Positions 8,767 through 17,791 are shown, counted from the stretch's first letter. The stretch: DNA of 64,000 nt from Mycobacterium malmoense (GCF_019645855.1 NZ_CP080999.1:4650001-4714000), one strand, 5' to 3'. Numbers and translations are program-made. Notes: generated by a model from the sequence alone, not told the origin.

Positions 8767-9660
8767 ATGACCTCACTGGAACTTCGCAGGGTGCGCTTCG
8801 ATCTCGACGGCGACATCCCCTTCATCTGGAATCCACAAAATCCCACGTTCTCGGTGCTCACCAACGCGGTCTCGATCATCGCGATCGCGTTCGAGAAACT
8901 CATCGTGGCAGCGACTTGGGAAGCCATTCCTCTCATCACCGATACCGAGGCGAAATCAGAGGCGGAGGCCTTCTTGCGCCAAGAAGCCCAGCACGCCAAC
9001 GCGCACCGACAGCACATCCGCGCACTGGCCCGACGCTATCCGGGACTTGAGCAGACACTGGCCGACGCGGTGCGGTGCTTCGACCGACTCACCGACACCG
9101 CGCCGCTGGACTTCCGACTCGCCTACGCGGCCAATCTGGAAGCGACGTTCACGCCGTATTTCAAACTCCTGCTGGACAACGAAGCCACCCTGTTCGCACC
9201 GGGCGACGAGCGCGTGGCCTCGCTGTTCCTGTGGCACTTCGTCGAAGAAGTCGAGCATCGCAGCTCCGCGCTCATCGTGTACGACGCACTCATCCACAAT
9301 CGAGTACATCGGGTTCGGGCCTTGCCGGCAATCCTCAAGCACATGAACCAGGCCTTGGTGATCGTCGTTGACGGCTTCAACAAACATGTGCCCGAAGCCG
9401 ATCGCATCATCGACGCTCACCGGGCCCTCCCCGCCCTAACACCGAGTGCGCTGCGCCGACCACGCCCAGCGCCGCCAGCACTCGCCCACCTGTCCAATCG
9501 GCAAAAGAGCGTTGCCATGCTGCGCATCCTCGAATCGCAAACACCGTGGCACAACCCCACCGACCAACCGCTTCCACGGTTCGCCGACCGATGGTTCCGC
9601 CGATACAACGACGGCGCCGACATCGCACATTGGTACAGCGCTGCGGCCGCGTCGCGCTGA
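8767..9660 (+). CDS. Predicted metal-dependent hydrolase (ferritin-like, PF10118 type)
   Basis: 297 residues with start ATG preceded by GGAGGAGG. Acid and His pairs typical of a helical dimetal site are seen in EAQHANAHRQH (about residues 75-85) and EEVEHRSSALIVYD (about 160-173). This matches the family annotated as predicted metal-dependent hydrolase, which is common in mycobacteria and whose reaction is unknown. It is the first gene of a four-gene operon with a membrane protein, a flavin monooxygenase and a P450, so an oxidative role (oxygenase or hydrolase at a di-iron site) is plausible but inferred. Confidence 0.75.
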   Translation: MTSLELRRVRFDLDGDIPFIWNPQNPTFSVLTNAVSIIAIAFEKLIVAATWEAIPLITDTEAKSEAEAFLRQEAQHANAHRQHIRALARRYPGLEQTLADAVRCFDRLTDTAPLDFRLAYAANLEATFTPYFKLLLDNEATLFAPGDERVASLFLWHFVEEVEHRSSALIVYDALIHNRVHRVRALPAILKHMNQALVIVVDGFNKHVPEADRIIDAHRALPALTPSALRRPRPAPPALAHLSNRQKSVAMLRILESQTPWHNPTDQPLPRFADRWFRRYNDGADIAHWYSAAAASR

Positions 9661-9706
9661 CCGTCCATCGCAACCCGCTTCAGCACACACGTAGGGGCTT
9701 ATCACT

Positions 9707-10849
9707 TTGTCCAACATATGTATTCCCGATGTTGCTCGGCTCGCCGATGAACTCGGCTTCTCCTGTGCCCACGCGCCAGCGCTAATCCATCTACGGAACC
9801 CAATGGAGCTGGCCAACTGGACGTTGCCGCTATTGGAGTTCGCGGTCGTCGCAGGCGCGGTCGCCTCGTTGGCCATCGCCATCAAACAAGAACGCGCACT
9901 GGGCGATCCGACCCGGCTGGTGCTGTGGTTCAGCGGTATCGTCTACCTTCTGGTGATCGAACCGCCGATCTACTTTCCGCGGGTGTTCGGTGTGGAGCAT
10001 CAACTGGGAATCGTGTTCGTGCACAACGTGTTCACCGTGGACTTCATGTTCGACCGGCTGCCGCTCTACATCGTCGCCATCTATCCGGCCTTGCTTACCT
10101 TGGCCTACGACATCGTGCGCGCCTTGGGCATCTTTGCCCGCTATGGCGCACTGATCGGCGCGGTGTGCGTCGGCTTTGTGCACAGCTGCTTCTACGAGGT
10201 GTTCGACCATATCGGGCCGCAACTGAAGTGGTGGGTGTGGAACACCCAAAACCGATCTACCACACCGGCGTTGGGTGCGGTACCGCTGACCAGCATCGCC
10301 TTGTTCTCGGCCTTGGCCCCGATCGTGGTGGCCTTCCTGATACACCGGTGGGTGGCCGAGCCGGTGGCCGATGGAAAACACCTCGGTCTCGGCGCCCTGG
10401 CGGCCCGCGCCATCTTGGTCGGTGTGCTGGCGACCGTATCGCTCGGTGCACTCGGTGTGCCCGCCTGGCTGCTGCGGGGTAGCCCGTTGGCCGAAGCGGT
10501 GATGTACTGGCTGGCCATCTCGGCGGTGATGATCATCGGCGCGCTCACGGTTCTACGAGCGTGGCCACCGGTCCGGCGCGAGGGGACGGCCTACGACACC
10601 ACCTACGCCAAGGTGTTCGGCGCGGCGTTTCTGGCAGCCATGGCGATCAGCTGGGGCGGCGGTCTGCCTGACTACTTTGCCGCGGTCAACGGCGTCACGG
10701 CATCGGGCACCGCTACCGGCATATTACCCTATGCCGCAGCATGTTTCGTCATTGCCACGCTGTTGGTAATCGCCATGTTCCGGCTGACACCGAGGCACAC
10801 CCACCCTGTGGATCGTCGCGACGGGGCACTCGGCGTGAGGACAGTGTGA
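9707..10849 (+). CDS. Multi-pass membrane protein of unknown function
   Basis: 380 residues from a TTG at 9707; an in-frame ATG at 9803 (MELANW) is an alternative start. I count roughly nine or ten hydrophobic segments, with conserved-looking polar residues inside the membrane (EPPIYFPR, VHNVFTVDFMFDRLPLYI, SCFYEVFDH). I do not recognise the family with confidence. It lies 46 bp after the hydrolase, and its stop overlaps the next start in TGATG, so it is made together with the monooxygenase. It may anchor the pathway or move its hydrophobic substrate. Confidence 0.7.
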   Translation: MSNICIPDVARLADELGFSCAHAPALIHLRNPMELANWTLPLLEFAVVAGAVASLAIAIKQERALGDPTRLVLWFSGIVYLLVIEPPIYFPRVFGVEHQLGIVFVHNVFTVDFMFDRLPLYIVAIYPALLTLAYDIVRALGIFARYGALIGAVCVGFVHSCFYEVFDHIGPQLKWWVWNTQNRSTTPALGAVPLTSIALFSALAPIVVAFLIHRWVAEPVADGKHLGLGALAARAILVGVLATVSLGALGVPAWLLRGSPLAEAVMYWLAISAVMIIGALTVLRAWPPVRREGTAYDTTYAKVFGAAFLAAMAISWGGGLPDYFAAVNGVTASGTATGILPYAAACFVIATLLVIAMFRLTPRHTHPVDRRDGALGVRTV

Positions 10850-12432
10850 TGAGTGAGTCTTCGCATTTCGAGGTCGCGATCATCGGTGCGGGCCCCGGCG
10901 GTATCGCGGCGGCCCACCTGCTACTCAAACGCGGTATCACCGACCTGGTGATCCTCGAGCGCGGGGACGATTTCGGCGGTACCTGGCGCGACAACCACTA
11001 CCCCGGCCTGGCCGTCGACATTCCGATCTTTTGGTATGAGTTGTCCTTTGCGCGTAATCGTCGCTGGAGTCGCCTGTTCGCGCCGGGGCCTGAGATTTAC
11101 CGGTATCTGACCGACACCGCCCGCCAGTGTGGCCTTTACCCGTTTCTTAGGCCCGGCAGCGACGTCATCCGGCAGGTGTGGGACGGCGACGCCGGGCGGT
11201 GGCGGCTGTCGATCCGCGACGGCGGCGAGATCACGGCGCGGTTCGTCATCAGTTCGATCGGTGGCTATGTGAACGCCAAGTCCACCACCGACATCGACGG
11301 CATCGCCGAGTTCGGTGGGACCATCCTGCGGCCCAACGCGTGGGATGACGAGTACGACACCGCGAACAAGAAGGTCGCGGTGATCGGTACCGGATCCAGT
11401 GGCGCCCAGATCGTCTCGGCGCTCTCAGGCAAGGTCGCCCGACTCGATGTCTATCAGCGCACCCCGAACTGGATCCTGCCCAAACCCGACGTCGAGATCA
11501 CGCCGCGCCTGCGGGCGGTGCTGGGATTGCCCGGCGTCATGGCCGCGATCCATCATGGCGGGCGACTGGCGTTCGACCTGTTCATGCTCGTCCCGGTGGT
11601 GCACGTGATGCCGCACATGCCCGACCGCGTCCTGGTCGGGCTGATGCGCGCCTACGACGCGTTCTCGCGGCTGTGGTTCCGCGCCCTGCTGCGCGCGGTG
11701 GTCGACGACGCGTCCACACGGCGCAAACTGCTTCCGCGCCATGGTATTTTGGGTAAGCGACCGATCATCTCCAGCAGCTACCTGCCAGCGTTCAACGAGC
11801 CGACAACCAACCTGATCACCACCCCGATCGAACGGATCACGCGCAACGGGGTACGCACCGTCGACGGTGTCGAGCATGGCGCCGATCTGATCGTGACCGC
11901 CACCGGATACGAGCTGTGGACCGATCCCGAAACCTACCGGCCGAACACCATTCTCGGAGCCGACGGGTTCGACCTGGCCGAGGACTACCGCGTGCACGGG
12001 CTGCGCAGTTATGCCGGCACCGCGCACCCCCGACTACCCAACCGCTGGGAGATCGTCGGGCCGCTGGGGTTCGTCGGTGTCGGCTGGACCGACTTCGTCG
12101 AGATGATGGCCGACCACGCGGTGCGCGTCATCGACGAAACCCGCTGCGCGGGCACCGACGTCGCGGTCGCCGTGACGCCGGAGGCGTTTGAGGCCTACCA
12201 CGCGCGGATGCAAAGCGCCGGAAAGACCGCGCATCTTTACTACACCCGCTGCAACGAGGGCATCAACACCTACTTCGTCAACTCCCAGGGCGATACGGTC
12301 TATCACCGGCCCCAGACCGTCATCGGCGCCCGACGGCAGGCACGCCGATCCCCGACGGTCGACTACCGCTTCTCTCGCCGCCCCGCCGGGAATCAGCGTG
12401 AGGTCGTGACGGTGCGGGCGCAGTCCTCATGA
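10849..12432 (+). CDS. Flavin-containing / Baeyer-Villiger-type monooxygenase
   Basis: 527 residues from the ATG at 10849, which overlaps the preceding TGA. The FAD Rossmann motif is IIGAGPGGIAAAHLL, followed by FGGTWRDNHYPGLAVDIP, which is characteristic of Baeyer-Villiger monooxygenases. The NADPH motif is VAVIGTGSSGAQIV. The family fingerprint FxGxxxHxxxW reads FGGTILRPNAW, with Arg where His is usual. It should insert oxygen into a ketone or oxidise a soft nucleophile using NADPH and oxygen. The P450 start overlaps its stop (ATGA), so a shared pathway is likely. Confidence 0.85.
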   Translation: MSESSHFEVAIIGAGPGGIAAAHLLLKRGITDLVILERGDDFGGTWRDNHYPGLAVDIPIFWYELSFARNRRWSRLFAPGPEIYRYLTDTARQCGLYPFLRPGSDVIRQVWDGDAGRWRLSIRDGGEITARFVISSIGGYVNAKSTTDIDGIAEFGGTILRPNAWDDEYDTANKKVAVIGTGSSGAQIVSALSGKVARLDVYQRTPNWILPKPDVEITPRLRAVLGLPGVMAAIHHGGRLAFDLFMLVPVVHVMPHMPDRVLVGLMRAYDAFSRLWFRALLRAVVDDASTRRKLLPRHGILGKRPIISSSYLPAFNEPTTNLITTPIERITRNGVRTVDGVEHGADLIVTATGYELWTDPETYRPNTILGADGFDLAEDYRVHGLRSYAGTAHPRLPNRWEIVGPLGFVGVGWTDFVEMMADHAVRVIDETRCAGTDVAVAVTPEAFEAYHARMQSAGKTAHLYYTRCNEGINTYFVNSQGDTVYHRPQTVIGARRQARRSPTVDYRFSRRPAGNQREVVTVRAQSS

Positions 12433-13709
12433 ACTCGGTGCGCGCTGTGGCGGGCGCGGTGCGTGATTCGGGGTCGATGATCGGCCGCGGTGTCCTGCAA
12501 GACCTGCGCCGCGCCAAGGTACGCCACGCCGGCCCGCGGGTTGCGCGGACCACCTTCGATCCCACCCGACCCGATGCCATCGCCAACCCGTTCCCGCAAC
12601 TGGCGCAGCTGCGTGCGCAGCGGGTGGCGGTCAACGAGCGGTTGAACGTGTGGATGCTGTCGCGCTATGACGACATCGTCGCCGCGGCGCGCGCCCACGA
12701 CACGTTGTCGTCGGCCTCGGGCATCCTGTTGCGGTCCATGCCCATGCCCGGTGTGGTGAGCACCGACGAGCCCGACCACAGCCGGTTGCGGCGTATCACC
12801 GCGGCATCGTTCACCCCGGGTGCGGTGCGCCGACTCGAAGATACGCTGGGCGAGCTCGCCAAGCCCGGAGTCGAGGCGCTGCTGGGCGGCCAGACAGTCG
12901 ACGTTGTTTCGTCTCTGACGGTGCCGCTGCCGGTAGCCGCGATCGCGCTGATCTTGGGTGTCGACGAAGCCCGACGCGCTGAATTCCAGAGGTATTCCGA
13001 GGATTTCCGATCCGTGTTCGCGGTGAGCTCACTGGCCGAGGTGACCAGTTCCACCCGACGGGCGCTGCCGGGGATGCTGGCGATGCGCAGCCTGATCCTC
13101 GACGAACTCGACCGACGAACTTCCGCGCCCACCGATGATGTGCTGGGCCGAGTGCGTCAAGCCCTCGACGAGGGCGACATGTCGATGCTGGAGGCACTGA
13201 CCGCCGCGCTGATCCTGTTGGTCGCCGGCAGCGAGACCACCACCAACCTGCTCGGGATCCTGCTGATGCAACTGGCCCGCGACCCGCGCCTCTACGACCG
13301 GTTGCGGGAGAACCGGGGCCTGATTCCCGCCGCGACCGAGGAAGCGCTGCGGTGGGGCTGCCCGGTGCAGTGGGTTGGGCGCACAACGCTGGCGCCGTAC
13401 ACGATCGGTGACATCACCATTCCTCCACGCTCGCGGGTAGTGCTGTTCTACGCCGGCGCCAACCACGACCCCGATCGTTTCGACCGGCCCGAGGACTTCG
13501 ACATCGATCGCGGCGGCGCCGGCCACGTCGCTTTCGGCCACGGCGCGCACTTCTGCATGGGCGCGCACCTGACGCGCCTGGAAGTGCGTGTCGCGCTGAA
13601 TCAAATCCTCGACGCCGCCGAGCGGATCGAACTGGCCGGCCCCGTCACATGGACCACCACCCCATCGCTGTCCGGGCCCACATCGGTGCCGATACGGGTC
13701 GTGAGATGA
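12429..13709 (+). CDS. Cytochrome P450
   Basis: 426 residues. The I-helix oxygen-binding motif is LVAGSETTTN, the K-helix ExxR is EEALR, and the heme-binding loop is FGHGAHFCMGAH with the heme-ligand cysteine at about C376. The N-terminus lacks a membrane anchor, as in soluble bacterial CYPs. It should hydroxylate a hydrophobic substrate. It is the last gene of the four-gene operon starting at 8767. Beyond its stop the sequence enters a deletion scar. The CYP subfamily cannot be assigned by eye. Confidence 0.9.
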   Translation: MNSVRAVAGAVRDSGSMIGRGVLQDLRRAKVRHAGPRVARTTFDPTRPDAIANPFPQLAQLRAQRVAVNERLNVWMLSRYDDIVAAARAHDTLSSASGILLRSMPMPGVVSTDEPDHSRLRRITAASFTPGAVRRLEDTLGELAKPGVEALLGGQTVDVVSSLTVPLPVAAIALILGVDEARRAEFQRYSEDFRSVFAVSSLAEVTSSTRRALPGMLAMRSLILDELDRRTSAPTDDVLGRVRQALDEGDMSMLEALTAALILLVAGSETTTNLLGILLMQLARDPRLYDRLRENRGLIPAATEEALRWGCPVQWVGRTTLAPYTIGDITIPPRSRVVLFYAGANHDPDRFDRPEDFDIDRGGAGHVAFGHGAHFCMGAHLTRLEVRVALNQILDAAERIELAGPVTWTTTPSLSGPTSVPIRVVR

Positions 13710-13805
13710 GGTGTATATCATTGGTACACAATAGGATCGCAGTGCCGCAGACCACGTCAGCGACCGGCTCCATGGCGTGTTATCGGCTCGGGCACCGGGT
13801 TAAGC

Positions 13806-13904
13806 CGTCACGACATCGACACCGCCGAATACCCGATGGCCACCTCCGCCGACCTGGAAGAGACCAAGGATCTCGTCGAAAAGTCCGGCCGCCGGGCCCG
13901 CTGA
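13806..13904 (+). pseudogene. Internal fragment of a mycofactocin-type short-chain dehydrogenase
   Basis: The frame reads RHDIDTAEYPMATSADLEETK, then DLVEKSGRRAR and a stop. This matches the segment after the first Rossmann strand of the SDRs common in mycobacteria (YPMATPxDLxETxxLVE). There is no start, catalytic YxxxK or C-terminus. The fragment ends exactly where homology to the opposite-strand encapsulin begins, so it marks one side of a deletion junction. Confidence 0.6.
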
Positions 13905-14019
13905 CGTCGACGACCCGGCGCCCGGCGATGTGGTGTTTGAATGTGCGTGCGGCCTCTTGTTCGATTTGGGTCCAGGCGGTTTCGGTGATCGGAGCCAGGT
14001 CGCGGTACAGGTTGTTCAT
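13888..14019 (-). pseudogene. Encapsulin gene truncated to its first ~44 codons
   Basis: From the ATG at 14019 the protein reads MNNLYRDLAPITETAWTQIE and continues to VVDVSGPGG. This is the start of the mycobacterial encapsulin shell protein (CFP29/linocin-like, normally about 265 residues). Homology stops near 13888, and the open frame continues to 13780 with unrelated sequence read from the SDR relic. The ATG overlaps the DyP stop in ATGA, the usual dyp-encapsulin coupling. The shell cannot be made from this copy. Confidence 0.85.
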
Positions 14020-15029
14020 TGCGGGGTTCTTTTCAGGCTGCCGATCGACAGGGAGCCCGGGGTTGCGCCGGCTGCGGGCGTTGTGGTTGGCGGTCCGGGC
14101 AAGGGCGGTGGGTCGTCGAGGAAGTCGACAGTGGGGCAGAAGAACATGCCTCCGGTGACCGCGGTGGAGAAGTCCAGGATACGGTCGGTGTTGCCCGGCG
14201 GATCGCCGAGGAACATGTTGCGCAGCATCCGCTCGGTGACAGAGGGAGAGCGGGCATAGCCGATGAAGTAGGTGCCGTATTCGCCCCTGCCGAGTTCGCC
14301 GAAGGGCATGTTGTGCCGCACGATCTTGAGCTCGTTGCCGTCGTCGTCGGTGATCACGTTCAACGCGATGTGGGCGTTGGGCGGCTTGACGTCGTCGTCC
14401 ATCTCGATGTTGTCTAGTTTGCTGCGCCCGATCACCTGTTCTTGTTCGGTGACCGACAGCGAATTCCAGGAACCCATGTCGTGAACGTATTTTTGGACGT
14501 GGACGTAGCAGGAGCCCACGAAGTCGGGATCCTCCTCGCCAATCGCGGTGGCACTCAGCGCGATTGGTCCATTCGGGTTTTCGGTACCGTCGACAAATCC
14601 GATCAGATCTCGATTGTCGAAGAAACGGAATCCGTGCACCTCGTCAGCGACGGTGACGGCATCGGCCATCGTTTTGAGGATGCGGTCCGCCAGTTCGAAA
14701 CATACGTCCAGCGACTCGCCACGAATGTGGAACATCAAGTCCCCAGGCGTGGCCGGTGCGGTGTGCCGCGGTCCGGCCAGCGCGATGAACGGGTGCAGCT
14801 CAGCGGGACGCGGGCCGGAGAACAACCGGCCCCAGGCATCCGAACCAATCGAGATGACCACTGACAGATGTTTGGTTGGGTCGCGAAAGCCGATGGCGCG
14901 CACCAGACCCGACACATTTGGAAGCGCGTCATGCACCGTGGATTCGCCGCCGTCGTCGATGGTGGCTACCAGGAATATCGCAGCGGGCGTCAACGGGGCG
15001 AGAATGGATTGTGGCTGAGCCGCAGGCAT
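14016..15029 (-). CDS. dyp: DyP-type heme peroxidase, encapsulin cargo
   Basis: 337 residues. The DyP signature GFVDGTEN is at 144-151 with catalytic D147. The proximal heme ligand is H220 in NAHIALN and the distal R238 is in KIVRHNMPFG. The C-terminus carries GSLSIGSLK (325-333), the peptide that docks cargo into encapsulin shells. The enzyme uses H2O2 to oxidise dyes, phenolics or similar donors. Catalytic residues look intact, but the coupled encapsulin gene downstream is truncated, so the enzyme is either free or uses a shell encoded elsewhere. Confidence 0.92.
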   Translation of the reverse strand: MPAAQPQSILAPLTPAAIFLVATIDDGGESTVHDALPNVSGLVRAIGFRDPTKHLSVVISIGSDAWGRLFSGPRPAELHPFIALAGPRHTAPATPGDLMFHIRGESLDVCFELADRILKTMADAVTVADEVHGFRFFDNRDLIGFVDGTENPNGPIALSATAIGEEDPDFVGSCYVHVQKYVHDMGSWNSLSVTEQEQVIGRSKLDNIEMDDDVKPPNAHIALNVITDDDGNELKIVRHNMPFGELGRGEYGTYFIGYARSPSVTERMLRNMFLGDPPGNTDRILDFSTAVTGGMFFCPTVDFLDDPPPLPGPPTTTPAAGATPGSLSIGSLKRTPQ

Positions 15030-15186
15030 GTGCCGACCCTATCGTGAATTACTTTGCATTGGAACGCGGTCGAGCGTGGCTGCACGCACGCGCAATGTGG
15101 TTTTGATCCGCCATGAACCAAAGACCTCCTTTGGATCGAACATTCGTCCGTGAATGACGGAACCCACTGTGTCACAACATATCCAA

Positions 15187-15237
15187 GAGCCGGGCCAAGA
15201 GACCACCTTGGTGCGGTGGCATCGATTGGCCCGGCTC
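15187..15237 (-). terminator. Long-stem hairpin between GMC and dyp genes
   Basis: Arms GAGCCGGGCCAA (15187-15198) and TTGGCCCGGCTC (15226-15237) form a perfect 12-bp stem around 27 nt that contain a further CCACC/GGTGG pairing. It lies about 40 bp past the GMC stop and 160 bp before the dyp start. No strong U tract follows, so it is an intrinsic-like terminator or an RNA processing/stability structure. Confidence 0.5.
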
Positions 15238-15278
15238 CGGATTACTGCAAGCAACCTAGGCCGAGACGGGTACGAGCA

Positions 15279-17015
15279 TTACTTGTACAGATCCTTGTGG
15301 TCAGCCTTGATCAGGTCCGCGCCCTTCTCGCCGACCATGTAGACGGTGTTTTGGATGCGGCAGTCCGGGATGATCGGGAAGACGGACGCATCGACGACGC
15401 GCAGTTTGTTGACGCCGTGGACCTTGAGCTTGGGGTCGACCACGCCCTGGTCGATGTTCTTGGACAGCCGGTTGGTGCCGCACGGGTGGTATGACGTCTG
15501 GACGCGGTCTTGAATAGACGTCCTCATCAGCTCGTCGGAGTGCAGAGGCATATCCCACGGGTACTGGCCGATGACGATGTCCTTGAAGCCATCACCCTTG
15601 GTGAGGATGTCGTAGGCGAACCTGACGCCCTCGCGCAAGCCGATGATGTCAAGCTCACTGGAGAGGTAGTTCAGCTTGATGTCGGGCTGCTCATGCGGGT
15701 CATCGCTATTGAGCGTCACCTCCCCGCCGTCGTAGGTCGGGCGGACAATGTCAACCATCACCGTGATGTGGTCGCCTTCGGGTGGAGTTGGGTACTGCCA
15801 CTGGAACGCACTGCCGAACGCCGGGACGAAATCGAGTTCGAAGTGCGGCTGCCCCTCCGGCGAGAACGGGTCGAGCCCGTCGTTGGCGGCCTTGGCTTCA
15901 CGGTAGACAGGGTCTTTCTCCAGATACGAGTCGATGCGGGGGAAGCCGATCATCTCCAGGAAACCCGAACCCAGCGGCCCGGAGTGGTCCTTCTGGTAGG
16001 CGGCAATGGCCGCCTCCTTCTTGGGTCCATCGCGCAGCAGAATGCTGTCCAGCGCATAGCCCTCCTTGATGCGCAGCACGAACGGGACGCCGGGGTGGTC
16101 GAGCAGGTGCTGCCCGACGTGGCGAGAGTCGACAAGCACGTCGATCCCGTGCTTGTGCAACTCGCGGCCGGGACCGATACCGCTGAGCATCAGCAGCTTT
16201 GGGCTTTCAAAGACCCCCTGGGAGAGGATGACCTCCCGGTTGGCGTAGAAGCTGCGCTCATTGCCGAGGCCGTCGATGATCGTCACGCCCTTGGCCGTCC
16301 GATCGGCGTAATCAATGATCAGGCGCTTGGAGCGAACCTCCGACAGAATCGTGATGTTGGGCTTGTCTTTAACGAACAGATAGCTGCCGGAGCGCACGCC
16401 TTTATAGATGCTGTTGACCGCGTGGGTGAGGCCGTTCATCTCGCCGTCGAAGTAGTTCTCGATGAGAGGCAGGCCCCGCGATGTCCAGGCCTGCGTGACG
16501 ACGTCGCGGAAGGCCTGCAACTCGGGGATCAGGTTGTGCGAAATGGGTAGCGGACCACCGCCGCCGATCTTGTGCAGGTCGGGCGAGAACGTCCCGGAGT
16601 CATCGTGGTAGGTCGCGCTCTTACGAAGGTAGGGAACAAGCGGCTCCCAGGCCCATTCCTGGCCACCGTACTCCGCCCAACGGTCGTAGGTCGGCTTGCA
16701 GCCGGGGACCCAGCTGAAGTAGTTACCGGCCGAGCTGCCGCCGAGGGCCCTGCCGCGAGTGCAGTTTTTGTCGGTGCGCCGCCAGACGCCGCGGTCGACG
16801 AACGTGGCCATGTAGTCCCAGTCCGACTCGGTGTGCCGGATGTCCATGGCCAGCCCAGGAGTGCTCACCATCTCCACGTCCCAAGGGTTACCGACACCGG
16901 CCTCGACGATCAAGATTCTGACATTGGGGTTTTCGGCGAGACGGCCGGCGACGACGTTACCCGCGGTCCCGCCGCCAACGACAATAAAGTCAAAACGAGC
17001 TCCATCGTGCACCAT
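15279..17015 (-). CDS. GMC-family FAD oxidoreductase (alcohol oxidase/dehydrogenase)
   Basis: 578 residues from the ATG at 17015, chosen because GGAGG lies just before it and the FAD motif VVGGGTAGNVVAGRL follows at residues 12-26. The GMC signature region is GRALGGSSAGNYFSW. The C-terminal catalytic pair is His in SYHPCGTNRL and Asn in IQNTVYM. GMC enzymes oxidise alcohols or sugars and pass electrons to O2 (making H2O2) or to other acceptors. A catalase and a formate dehydrogenase lie immediately upstream on the same strand, so an H2O2-forming oxidase is attractive but unproven. A motif at 17111-17157 is shared with the fdh upstream region. Confidence 0.85.
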   Translation of the reverse strand: MVHDGARFDFIVVGGGTAGNVVAGRLAENPNVRILIVEAGVGNPWDVEMVSTPGLAMDIRHTESDWDYMATFVDRGVWRRTDKNCTRGRALGGSSAGNYFSWVPGCKPTYDRWAEYGGQEWAWEPLVPYLRKSATYHDDSGTFSPDLHKIGGGGPLPISHNLIPELQAFRDVVTQAWTSRGLPLIENYFDGEMNGLTHAVNSIYKGVRSGSYLFVKDKPNITILSEVRSKRLIIDYADRTAKGVTIIDGLGNERSFYANREVILSQGVFESPKLLMLSGIGPGRELHKHGIDVLVDSRHVGQHLLDHPGVPFVLRIKEGYALDSILLRDGPKKEAAIAAYQKDHSGPLGSGFLEMIGFPRIDSYLEKDPVYREAKAANDGLDPFSPEGQPHFELDFVPAFGSAFQWQYPTPPEGDHITVMVDIVRPTYDGGEVTLNSDDPHEQPDIKLNYLSSELDIIGLREGVRFAYDILTKGDGFKDIVIGQYPWDMPLHSDELMRTSIQDRVQTSYHPCGTNRLSKNIDQGVVDPKLKVHGVNKLRVVDASVFPIIPDCRIQNTVYMVGEKGADLIKADHKDLYK

Positions 17016-17604
17016 GAGTTCCTCCTCCAAACGGTTGCCTCTGCAGCAGGGCCGGGCCATTCAACACACCACTGGCCTGCGCACAAACGCGGCATCCGGT
17101 CCTGCACATCAGTTTTGTCCCAAGGAATTTGGATGTCTATGGAGCCGCCTCCGAGATACCCGAACCCGTCTTTGGGGTCCGGTACAAGGCACCCGCCGGA
17201 CGATGTTTGTCCGCTCCGGGTTCAAGAGAAGCCAAACGCTGGACGGCTTGAGAAACCAACTCCATGCTGTTGGTACGCCGCATCTTTCATCGCTCCAATC
17301 ACAGACGATCACCGCTTCGATATCACCGACGAGACGGTCGGTCAATCCACAGTCTCTGCGCGCCAACACTTCCGACACGATCGATGTGGTCGTGGGGAGG
17401 CGGGCACCGCCTGGCATTAAAACGTCTGATCGTATCGGCTGTCGATTTCTCAACGAGACTTCGAGAGTGGAATGCTCTCACTGGTCGCGAATTCCGCGTC
17501 ACCGATGGACGAGAGCCCGAGTGACACCAGGGTCCGCGGGAACGCCGAACCCACGCCAAAGGCAAAAGCCGCTTGCAGCCGGTTGACGTTTCCGGGTATG
17601 GAGC
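17016..17604. other. Non-coding interval upstream of the GMC gene
   Basis: No credible gene is seen on either strand; long frames here are GC-shadow frames. The interval holds the GMC leader, the conserved element at 17111-17157, and degraded sequence next to the NADH dehydrogenase relic. A minus-strand open run upstream of 17604 (SIPGNVNRLQAAFAFGVGSA) has no recognisable family. Confidence 0.4.
17111..17157. promoter_or_regulatory. Conserved upstream element, copy A (GMC gene)
   Basis: Contains AGTTT, then GATGTCTATGGAG at 17132-17144, then CC-n-AGAT at 17151-17157. The same blocks with the same spacing occur at 20621-20667 upstream of the formate dehydrogenase. This copy lies about 95-140 bp before the GMC start. 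It is a likely binding site for a shared regulator; PucR and LysR genes lie nearby. Confidence 0.55.
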
Positions 17605-17775
17605 TCAGGCCACCCCCAGGTTGCGGTGCTTGTAGTCCCTCTTCGTGCCAAAACTGAGACTGGCCAACACGTTATCGGCCAATACTTTGGCCTGATGCGC
17701 CCCGTTCCGGGCGGTCGGTGGAGCGATATCGCCGGGCCTGGTCAGGTCCGAAACCGCGGCGGCATCGCTTTTTCC
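17605..17775 (-). pseudogene. Relic of a type II NADH dehydrogenase
   Basis: The minus strand reads SDAAAVSDLTRPGDIAPPT, then ARNGAHQAKVLADNVLASLS and YKHRNLGVA before a TGA at 17605-17607. This is the FAD-binding GDAA…DLTRPG…PPTAQHA region of NDH-2/NAD(P)-FAD oxidoreductases. The N-terminal two-thirds and the C-terminal membrane-binding part are absent. The fragment ends near the catalase stop. Confidence 0.6.
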
Positions 17776-17791
17776 TGCTCGGCGAGCTCGC

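Noticed and set aside
8767..13709. Long frames on the opposite strand of the hydrolase-P450 operon
   Set aside because: High-GC third-position bias produces antiparallel open frames; they lack start signals, domains and sensible starts.
15510..16550. 346-codon plus-strand frame antisense to the GMC gene
   Set aside because: Shadow frame; the minus strand has a complete FAD-binding GMC protein with catalytic residues and a ribosome site.
17158..17604. Coding gene upstream of the GMC oxidoreductase
   Set aside because: Open frames lack ribosome sites and family features, and adjoining NDH-2 relic sequence indicates decay.
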